This document shows, piece after piece, positions 59,425 to 64,000 of a DNA stretch of 64,000 nucleotides (within the stretch, counting starts at the first letter, position 1; every line of letters starts with the position of its first letter). Below the pieces are notes generated by a model. The model did not search any database. It was given only the letters and a program-made list of their open reading frames with translations, and was not told where the DNA came from. The position numbers were made by a program, and so were the translations under genes. The DNA is from JABWBD01 sp040768665 (GTDB lineage Bacteria; Planctomycetota; Planctomycetia; Pirellulales; Thermoguttaceae), in contig JAXGMN010000033.1 of NCBI GenBank assembly GCA_040768665.1, positions 1-64,000 on the forward strand, in the 5' to 3' direction.

Positions 59425-59525
59425 CCCGAACGACCAGGATCAGTTGCCGGGGACCGCGGTGACTGATGCCGAATTGTCAAATGACGTTGACCGCGGTCCC
59501 CGGTCAATTGCATCCGATGGCCCGG
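59425..59525 (-). repeat. attC-like recombination site (array site 1)
   Basis: Left box CCCGAACGACC, arms GATCAGTTGCCGGGGACCGC and CCGCGGTCCCCGG-T-CAATTG-C-ATC with the two unpaired bases T and C; the right box is degenerate (GCCCGGC). It follows the MazF-like gene stop (59533) by seven bases in the minus direction. Confidence 0.78.
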
Positions 59526-59532
59526 CGATCTC

Positions 59533-59862
59533 TCAGGAACTTTCGTTCAAGCCAAGCCATCTGCTGACTGCTTCCGTCACCAAAGGGAACTGGCCGGCGC
59601 TGAGTGTTCCCAGGGGCCGAATCAGCTTGACCATTGGAATCGTGACCAGATTCTGCGCGTCGAACACCCCCTCCTTGAGAAAATGGACCGGTACGGAAAC
59701 CTCAAAGCGAGAGCCACGCGGATTCGTGGTATGTGCGACAACGGTGACTAACACCCGGTCGGTTTCTTCGTTGGGTGGAACGCTCAGCACCACGCAGGGG
59801 CGGATTTTGGCAACCATTCCCAAGTCGACAAGCCATACCTCCCCACGATTAACGTTCGCCAT
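59533..59862 (-). CDS. MazF/PemK-type mRNA interferase toxin (cassette gene)
   Basis: A 109-residue protein with the MazF pattern: NRGEVWLVDLG at the N-terminus (about 5-15), KIRPCVVLSVPP, LVTVVAHTTNPRGSRFEVSV and FDAQNLVTIPMVKLIRPLGT. MazF-like toxins cleave RNA at short sequence motifs. The start overlaps the end of the putative antitoxin gene by 14 bases, the normal order (antitoxin first). It forms a cassette with the gene upstream, ending seven bases before an attC-like site. Confidence 0.85.
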   Translation of the reverse strand: MANVNRGEVWLVDLGMVAKIRPCVVLSVPPNEETDRVLVTVVAHTTNPRGSRFEVSVPVHFLKEGVFDAQNLVTIPMVKLIRPLGTLSAGQFPLVTEAVSRWLGLNESS

Positions 59863-60046
59863 GCTCGCCCTCAGCGGCGTCCAGTTCCAAGAATAACTCT
59901 TCCGCGGCCATTACCAACGCCTCATCGGAGACTTCCGCTGAAGCCTCATCGAGAACGCGGCGAAGCACCGCTGCAGCAACTTCGCGGCGATCGTCAGGCG
60001 GCAAGGCGTCGAAGGCGCTCAGCAACTGGTTCGCAGGATCAGTCAT
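59849..60046 (-). CDS. Putative antitoxin paired with the MazF-type toxin
   Basis: A 65-residue acidic protein (MTDPANQLLSAFDALPPDDR..., ending LDAAEGEHGER). The ATG at 60046 is preferred over a longer frame that has no ribosome-binding site. DALPPDDRREVAAAVLRRV is a helical motif common to small planctomycete and cyanobacterial antitoxins of the addiction-module type. It overlaps the toxin gene, which supports the pairing. No DNA-binding ribbon is obvious. Confidence 0.65.
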   Translation of the reverse strand: MTDPANQLLSAFDALPPDDRREVAAAVLRRVLDEASAEVSDEALVMAAEELFLELDAAEGEHGER

Positions 60047-60102
60047 GACACACCTCAAGGCACGAAACGAAAACGGCTCTGTGGCCAACTCTCTTCCTGA
60101 TC

Positions 60103-60592
60103 TCATGGAGGAGTTTGTTGTCCCGCTTGCACTGCTATATTGTAGCCGGCATTGTGGGTGGTAGGCAAGCTATCCTCAATACAGCCGTACGTAAGCAAGC
60201 CCCACGCGAGCACCGCTCCAACCACAACAAACGATCCGCGCCCACGATAGGCTAGCGTCAGCCACGGAACGACCAGTGTCGGGAAAAGGGCGACCATGAA
60301 AAAAGCGAGCACAAGGGCGACTTGCCCGGCGGGCTCCCGCCAAGGAGAACCGACAGCAGCGGAAGGCGGCCCATGGCTGGTGAAGAACCTCGCGAGCCCA
60401 AGCAATCCGCCGCTCAGCCTTGTAGGAGTACACTCGCTCGACGTGGAGGTGGAACGGGGTCGGAACTCCGTGATCACCGAATGGACCACCGGGCGGGTGA
60501 TACCAGCCGTAGCCGTAATGCGGCTCGACTATCAGCGTGCGACCGACGTACTCCTCGCAGGCCGGTTCAAAGGTTGATATGTTTTCCGTCAC
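60103..60592 (-). pseudogene. Probable frameshifted small membrane-protein gene (cassette)
   Basis: Two adjacent minus-strand frames each look coding in part. From 60592 the chain MTENISTFEPACEEYVGRTL and on to HVERVYSYKAERRIAW is natural, then becomes improbable. Another frame from about 60430 to 60103 carries hydrophobic spans (VALVLAFFMVALFPTLVV and SFVVVGAVLAWGLLTYG). Together they would make one two-span membrane protein of about 160 residues, broken by a frameshift at about 60420-60440 (or a sequencing error). Family not recognised. It sits between the MazF pair and the site at 60609, without a clear attC of its own. Confidence 0.4.
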
Positions 60593-60608
60593 GCCTGCAT
60601 CCTCTGTG

Positions 60609-60705
60609 GCCGAACGATCAAGGTCACCTGCCGGGGCCGCCGGTAAGACGTTGCACCTGGAAGACGCTAATCGCGGCCCCGGTCAGGTGCAGCGCCCGGT
60701 TCGGC
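60609..60705 (-). repeat. attC-like recombination site (array site 2)
   Basis: Left box GCCGAACGA, arms GGTCACCTGCCGGGGCCG and CGGCCCCGG-T-CAGGTG-C-A, right box GTTCGGC. T and C are unpaired as in the other sites, while the stem differs (CACCTG/CAGGTG replaces CAGTTG/CAACTG), a compensatory change. The stop codon of the 60667 gene lies within it. Confidence 0.82.
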
Positions 60706-60921
60706 GGCAACCGGCTCGACTTCAGAATACTGTTCGATCAGCGTCCTTGCCGCTGCCAGCGCCTCTTCATCCTCCAAGTCCCACACGCCGCCAGCATCCA
60801 ATCGGCCTGCCGTCATCGCAAGGTTCGCCATGGTTTGGCCTAACCTCCATTCCGGACGAATTTGGCTAAGGTGCGAAAGAGCGTCGAGTAGCTCGATCCG
60901 AGTCTGTTCCGGTGATCTCAT
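60667..60921 (-). CDS. Small hypothetical cassette protein
   Basis: An 84-residue protein, RSPEQTRIELLDALSHLSQI at the N-terminus and LRLGQTMANLAMTAGRL-like helices (WRLGQTMANLAMTAGRL) in the middle, ending in residues encoded by the attC-like site. The length and helical pattern suit a small cytoplasmic protein, such as an antitoxin-like partner. Its ATG overlaps the stop of the preceding (frameshifted) gene as ATGA, so the two are translationally linked. Confidence 0.6.
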   Translation of the reverse strand: MRSPEQTRIELLDALSHLSQIRPEWRLGQTMANLAMTAGRLDAGGVWDLEDEEALAAARTLIEQYSEVEPVAAEPGAAPDRGRD

Positions 60922-61227
60922 AGTCTGTCTCCTACCGTCGGCAACGCACCCACCGGCGAGGTCAATTCACCCGTAACCTCGACGGTAATCAGCGTGCCTG
61001 GCAAGTACTTGGCCACACGTGTTGCTCGAGTCACCCCGTCATAAATCACGAGTTTGCCGTCACGGCCCCTCTTGACGTCAAGTGGAGGCAATGTCAGCCC
61101 CGCCGTCCTCTGTAGCGACGATCTCGAACTGGATTTCCGACATCGACGCGGGCGTGATCGAGATGAGTTCTTCGACCAACGAATTGGTCAGTGCGTGGAG
61201 CTTCGACTCGACGTCGCCTGGGGTCAT
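60918..61227 (-). pseudogene. Frameshifted hypothetical cassette gene
   Basis: From the ATG at 61227 the frame reads MTPGDVESKLHALTNSLVEE and SMSEIQFEIVATEDGG, then stops at about 61080. The shifted frame continues LTLPPLDVKRGRDGKLVIYD, then RVAKYLPGTLITVEVTGELT and stops at 60918. The switch occurs at a GGGG run (about 61098-61101), so an indel there (natural or a sequencing slip) would restore a ~103-residue protein. Family unknown. The stop is coupled by ATGA to the 60667 gene. Confidence 0.5.
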
Positions 61228-61252
61228 TGATGACAACCCTTCCGCGCCTCTT

Positions 61253-61352
61253 GCCGAACGACCAAGCTAAGCTGCCGCCGGCCCCGGGCTGGCTGGTAGG
61301 TCTCGAAACGGCGTGATGGGCCGGCCGTCAGCTTCAGCGTTTGGTTCGGCGG
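61253..61352 (-). repeat. attC-like recombination site (array site 3)
   Basis: Left box GCCGAACGACC, arms AAGCTAAGCTGCCGCCGGCCC and GGGCCGGCCG-T-CAGCTT-C-AGC, right box GTTTGGTTCGGC. Stem bases differ from the other sites but the unpaired T and C, six bases apart, are kept. The 61334 gene stop lies inside it. Confidence 0.82.
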
Positions 61353-61639
61353 CTCTTGGTTCTGCCGGGACCTACCACCTGGCGGGGTCGCGGGGCCGGG
61401 GCACCGCGAAGCAATCCCTCCGTGCTCAGGTCTTCATCGATGTCCGGCCAATGGATGCCGTAGCCACCGCCGGCCACGCGCCAGTTCTTCCGCTGTGCCG
61501 CAGTCGCGTCGAACAAGCGAGGATACCAAGCCAGGGGGACCGTGATGGTCCGCCCGTCCCTCAAGGCAACGCTTAGCGTATCCTTAGTGGACTTCACATC
61601 GACAACACGCTCGTCAGCCCCCAGCGCCAAAATGCCCAT
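61334..61639 (-). CDS. DUF2442 domain protein (cassette gene)
   Basis: A 101-residue protein: ADERVVDVKSTKDTLSVALR (about 8-27), GRTITVPLAWYPRLFDATAA and RKNWRVAGGGYGIHWPDIDE are the DUF2442 signature. DUF2442 is often paired with DUF4160 in predicted toxin-antitoxin modules. Here the DUF4160 gene precedes it and overlaps by 26 bases. The last codons and the stop are in the attC-like site 61253-61352, giving an Arg-rich tail that probably is not functional. Confidence 0.82.
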   Translation of the reverse strand: MGILALGADERVVDVKSTKDTLSVALRDGRTITVPLAWYPRLFDATAAQRKNWRVAGGGYGIHWPDIDEDLSTEGLLRGAPAPRPRQVVGPGRTKSRRTKR

Positions 61640-61856
61640 CCCACGCCTCCAAGAACTCTGCTTGATGTTCGTTGATCAACCGTTGAATCCGCCGCAATTC
61701 GTGGGGCGCGAAACCCAAGTTTCGCGCAAGTCCGACCGGCTGCAGCCAGAACTTGGCCGACAAATCGTCGCTGTCGACATGGACATGGGGCGGCTCACTG
61801 GGTTCATGGCTGTAGAAGTAGAAGCGGTACGGGCCCCTTCGCAAGACTGTCGGCAT
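61614..61856 (-). CDS. DUF4160 domain protein (cassette gene)
   Basis: An 80-residue protein: MPTVLRRGPYRFYFYSHEPS, EPPHVHVDSDDLSAKFWLQP and NLGFAPHELRRIQRLINEHQ, a clear DUF4160 signature (PHVHV, then the LRRIQRLI helix). It overlaps the DUF2442 gene downstream; such pairs are commonly predicted as toxin-antitoxin modules. Which of the two is toxic is not established by the sequence. Confidence 0.85.
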   Translation of the reverse strand: MPTVLRRGPYRFYFYSHEPSEPPHVHVDSDDLSAKFWLQPVGLARNLGFAPHELRRIQRLINEHQAEFLEAWDGHFGAGG

Positions 61857-61859
61857 GAA

Positions 61860-62180
61860 TCATCCCTTTTCTCGGGTGACGGGCTTGTACGCCCAGAGCC
61901 CGTCAACCTTGGTCCGCTCGAAGGCCCGCGCCCAGTCGGATTCCCCGACGGTGATGCGTTGGCTGAACCATGATACCATATTGCTGGCCAGCCATTCAAG
62001 GGATTGCTTCTCCTTCTGTTGTTCGTGTGCCGCCTCGACCAGCTTGCAGCCTACGGCGTCTTCGAGCAGACGCGCGGCGATCTCCGGGGCAGTGATGAAC
62101 CCTTGGTGCTCGCGATACGCCTGCTCGATGACACGAGCAATGATCGGGAACATGTCAGCGTGTTTCCAAGACGGTTCCAT
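61860..62180 (-). CDS. Hypothetical helical cassette protein
   Basis: A 106-residue protein from ATG 62180 (MEPSWKHADMFPIIARVIEQ, then EHQGFITAPEIAARLLEDAV). Predominantly helical with a Trp-rich end (SLEWLASNMVSWFSQRITVG). The TAPEIAARLLED stretch has a helix-turn-helix feel. It lies three bases upstream of the DUF4160 gene, suggesting a three-gene cassette. Family not recognised. Confidence 0.6.
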   Translation of the reverse strand: MEPSWKHADMFPIIARVIEQAYREHQGFITAPEIAARLLEDAVGCKLVEAAHEQQKEKQSLEWLASNMVSWFSQRITVGESDWARAFERTKVDGLWAYKPVTREKG

Positions 62181-62198
62181 GGTTCCCTCACTCAAGCT

Positions 62199-62300
62199 GC
62201 CGAACGATAAGGATCAGTTGCCGGGGACCGCGACAACTGATCACACCTTGTCGAAAACCGTTGACCGCGGTCCCCGGTCAACTGCATTTGTTGGTTCGGC
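62199..62300 (-). repeat. attC-like recombination site (array site 4)
   Basis: Left box GCCGAACGA, arms GATCAGTTGCCGGGGACCGC and GCGGTCCCCGG-T-CAACTG-C-ATT, right box GTTCGGC. It is near-identical to site 5 (63334) in the stem, apart from the loop. It ends two bases before the PIN-domain gene stop. Confidence 0.82.
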
Positions 62301-62302
62301 GA

Positions 62303-62719
62303 TCATTCATCTGTCTCTCGCATCAGCGCGCGGAACCCCGCCTGAACGAAGTGCTGATCGAAAGTCAGTGCGTCCTGAATCTTAGCCTCCCGCATCGCGG
62401 CAAACGAAACACAGTCGATCAACCCCCATTCCTTATCCTGGTGCGCTTTGTACAAGGCGAAAGCTTTCTCGAACAACTCTGCACTCAGACGGACGACTTC
62501 CACGTCTTCAGACGAAAGGAAGCCCTCAATGATCTCCACCGCTTGCCGACGGTACTTCCGTGCCAGGGCGTTGCCGATTTCCAGAAGGACAGCATCGGTA
62601 GTGAGAAACGGCTGCCCGTCGTACGACACCGCCAGCTCTGCGGCTTGGTCATGGTACTGATCGCGATGGTTGACCAGCGCGACGACGAACAGGGTATCAA
62701 TGAATGTCTTCTGAAACAT
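62303..62719 (-). CDS. VapC-type PIN-domain ribonuclease toxin (cassette gene)
   Basis: A 138-residue protein from ATG 62719 (MFQKTFIDTLFVVALVNHRD). PIN-domain acidic residues are seen: Asp8 in FIDTLF, Glu in VLLEIGNALARKYR (about 47), Asp in WGLIDCVSF (about 100) and Asp in DALTFDQHF (about 118). Such toxins cleave tRNA or rRNA. It overlaps the 3' end of the small gene upstream by 23 bases, the usual VapBC arrangement. A further in-frame ATG exists four codons upstream. Confidence 0.88.
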   Translation of the reverse strand: MFQKTFIDTLFVVALVNHRDQYHDQAAELAVSYDGQPFLTTDAVLLEIGNALARKYRRQAVEIIEGFLSSEDVEVVRLSAELFEKAFALYKAHQDKEWGLIDCVSFAAMREAKIQDALTFDQHFVQAGFRALMRETDE

Positions 62720-62924
62720 TCTTTTCCCCACTCAGATAGAGGTCCAGATTGGTGGCCAAGTCCGACGGCGCTTCGATGCGGACATCCCGGAGTTTCGCCA
62801 TGATACCAGGTCGCGCCGAGGCGGTTCTCGCCGCGGCGAAATCCCGGATGAGCCCATACAACTCGTCGAGGCGATCTTCGGGAATCTTGCCAATTTCGGA
62901 TTCAATCAGTTCTCGTGTCGTCAT
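62697..62924 (-). CDS. Putative VapB-type antitoxin (cassette gene)
   Basis: A 75-residue protein from ATG 62924 (MTTRELIESEIGKIPEDRLD, later IRDFAAARTASARPGIMAKL). AGGAG lies eight bases upstream of the ATG. IGKIPEDRLDELYGLIRDF is a helical dimerisation motif frequent in VapB-like antitoxins of this type. The C-terminal part, enriched in acidic residues, could bind the PIN toxin. The overlapping order with the toxin supports the pair. Confidence 0.7.
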   Translation of the reverse strand: MTTRELIESEIGKIPEDRLDELYGLIRDFAAARTASARPGIMAKLRDVRIEAPSDLATNLDLYLSGEKNVSEDIH

Positions 62925-63037
62925 CGCGTTAACTCCTGCCATTGACACCACCAAGAGTATTGTACACCCCCCGGCCTTGAGCCGCAACCACCGTCAACTG
63001 CGGAGGAGATGAGCCGCCCGCACGTTTGGCACCTTTG

Positions 63038-63328
63038 TCATCGCCACTGAGGAATCTGAACCAACGTGGCTGCCACGTCGTAGGGCAACTCGGTTGGGGT
63101 GAACGTTTCCTGATCGACGCGCCACCACGTCCGGTGAGGCGGTGTGGTCCTCGAATCCCAGACGACACACACGACCGTGCTGCCGTCAGTCCCGAGTTGT
63201 GGAGGGATAATCCATCCCTTCAGAATCTTCCTGTCGGGATGCTGCTCTGCGAACGCGCACCAGACCCTCTGAAGCAACGCCCGTTGCCGCCGCGTGGAGT
63301 CAAAGAACTGTTTGATGAGGCCAAGCAT
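63038..63328 (-). CDS. Hypothetical cassette protein
   Basis: A 96-residue protein (MLGLIKQFFDSTRRQRALLQ, DGSTVVCVVWDSRTTPPHRT, WWRVDQETFTPTELPYDVAA). Trp-rich; no family recognised. It lies upstream of the VapBC-type pair, with no attC-like site visible between them (62925-63037), so it may be the first gene of a three-gene cassette. Confidence 0.55.
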   Translation of the reverse strand: MLGLIKQFFDSTRRQRALLQRVWCAFAEQHPDRKILKGWIIPPQLGTDGSTVVCVVWDSRTTPPHRTWWRVDQETFTPTELPYDVAATLVQIPQWR

Positions 63329-63333
63329 CTTTC

Positions 63334-63436
63334 GCCGAACGACCGCGATCAGTTGCCGGGGACCGCGGTGACTGATCGCACCATTCCGAAAATCATTGAC
63401 CGCGGTCCCCGGTCAACTGCATCCAATAAGTTCGGC
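63334..63436 (-). repeat. attC-like recombination site (array site 5)
   Basis: Left box GCCGAACGACC, arms GATCAGTTGCCGGGGACCGC and CCGCGGTCCCCGG-T-CAACTG-C-ATC, right box GTTCGGC, with T and C unpaired. It lies between the hypothetical gene at 63328 and the gene ending at 63456. Confidence 0.82.
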
Positions 63437-63455
63437 CCAGACGTTGCACCGTTCG

Positions 63456-63968
63456 CTACCAACCAAACGCCTCGCAGATAATACGCTCTGCCTCCACCGG
63501 GTCTTTCGTGCGGGCATCTTCGCTGATGGTCTTTCCAGGGCGCTTGACCTGGAACCTGTAGTGCATTTCAGGGAGTCCATCTCGAAGTGGCGTGTAGTCT
63601 TGCCAATCGACCCACACGGAAACACAGACTTTGGGCTTGGATGGGAACCGCCGCCGCATCTCGCGGCTGAGGCGGTTCCCCCACGTAGTCGGATCAGGAT
63701 TTTGGGCACGCCACTCGTCCACGAACCTTTTCATCTCCCGATCGCGCACCGGATCGGGCGGCTCCGGTTCGTGCAACAGCAGCTCTTGGAGCATTATCTG
63801 GCCCCAAAGCTCATGTTCTGTGGCACTCGCCTGGAGGTGTGCAACCAGTTCCAGGAGCTTATTCCAACGAGCCGCTGCCAATGGCTCAGACGACCCCGCA
63901 AGACGTCCAAGCAGGACTTCGATCCCACACGGCTTGTGCTCGTCAAGATCGAACGTCGTGATTCGCAT
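63456..63968 (-). CDS. Hypothetical cassette protein
   Basis: A 170-residue protein from the ATG at 63968 (MRITTFDLDEHKPCGIEVLL); an ATG at 63977 is equally possible. Middle region helical (NKLLELVAHLQASATEHELW), C-terminal half mixed (VSVWVDWQDYTPLRDGLPEM, YRFQVKRPGKTISEDARTKD). No family recognised. Its 3' end is 19 bases from the attC-like site at 63334-63436, and the next site begins at 63992. Confidence 0.65.
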   Translation of the reverse strand: MRITTFDLDEHKPCGIEVLLGRLAGSSEPLAAARWNKLLELVAHLQASATEHELWGQIMLQELLLHEPEPPDPVRDREMKRFVDEWRAQNPDPTTWGNRLSREMRRRFPSKPKVCVSVWVDWQDYTPLRDGLPEMHYRFQVKRPGKTISEDARTKDPVEAERIICEAFGW

Positions 63969-63991
63969 TGTCGCCAAGCGTTTCGTAAAGG

Positions 63992-64000
63992 GCCGAACGA
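63992..64000 (-). repeat. Left box of a further attC-like site, cut by the window edge
   Basis: The last nine bases read GCCGAACGA, identical to the left box of the array sites. It indicates that the array continues to the right of the window. Confidence 0.6.

Larger units (their letters stand above)
59425..64000 (-). mobile_element. Integron-like cassette array (attC-flanked), integrase not in the window
   Basis: Five complete attC-like sites and one partial site at the window end, spaced by small minus-strand genes whose 3' ends abut or enter the sites. The polarity puts attI and any integrase to the right of 64000. Cassette contents are toxin-antitoxin-like pairs and unknowns. Confidence 0.7.

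Noticed and set aside
62925..63037. An attC-like site between the VapB-type gene and the gene at 63038
   Set aside because: The sequence GCACGTTTGGCACC looked promising as a box, but no paired box or stem with the unpaired T and C could be found.
59425..63436. CRISPR-array interpretation of the regularly spaced repeats
   Set aside because: The repeats are ~100 bp imperfect palindromes separated by genes of variable size, not short direct repeats with uniform spacers, and no cas genes are present.
59425..63436. Simple Rho-independent terminators as an explanation of the array palindromes
   Set aside because: There is no T tract, and the conserved outer boxes and unpaired bases on one arm, kept while the stems change, are not expected of terminators.

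Overview
The window is a GC-rich chromosomal stretch that looks planctomycetal, most like the Pirellulales. The grounds are a DUF1559 prepilin-like gene, twin-arginine-tagged Gfo/Idh/MocA oxidoreductases, a DUF1080 (3-keto-disaccharide hydrolase-like) protein, several neutral-ceramidase-like paralogues, PQQ-like propellers and DUF4838/DUF4091 carbohydrate proteins. I saw no rRNA, tRNA, CRISPR array or phage genes. Family assignments come from reading motifs, without any database search.

Layout. 0-35.7 kb is an accessory, largely secreted catabolic/surface region. It holds a PD40 propeller, a formylglycine-generating-enzyme-like lipoprotein, a CE15-like double esterase, five intact ceramidase-like proteins plus one truncated copy, a 1173-residue propeller/methyltransferase-like fusion, four-residue-class Gfo/Idh proteins (three of the four are here), a DUF1080 protein, a DUF4838 protein, a DUF4091 protein, and two paralogous Tat-tagged proteins of unknown function. 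Short palindromic elements, one of them beside a RAYT transposase remnant, lie between these genes. 36.1-37.3 kb is a small island with integron-like attC sites. 37.7-59.1 kb is mostly core-type genome: zinc metallopeptidase, ADP-forming acyl-CoA synthetase, thioredoxin, Bcp peroxiredoxin, RsfS, ArgS, nitroreductase, glycosyltransferase, peptidase T, DEDD exonuclease and FtsK, followed by a Gfo/Idh protein, a leucine-rich-repeat lipoprotein, the DUF1559 protein and a zinc-ribbon membrane protein.

59.1-64 kb is a dense array of small minus-strand genes separated by ~100-bp imperfect palindromes. The genes include a MazF-type pair, a DUF2442/DUF4160 pair, a VapBC-type pair and several unknowns. 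The palindromes have the architecture of integron attC sites: conserved outer boxes, two arms, and two unpaired bases six nucleotides apart on one arm that persist while the paired stem bases covary. Their outer box is GTTCGGC rather than the textbook GTTRRRY. The array reads right to left, so any integrase and attI should lie beyond position 64000. This cassette system, with its second cluster 22 kb away, is the most interesting structure in the window. Other notable items are a 40-base sequence found identically inside two unrelated genes in different reading frames, local compensating frameshifts in one ceramidase-like gene, and an internally duplicated cysteine-rich Tat protein.
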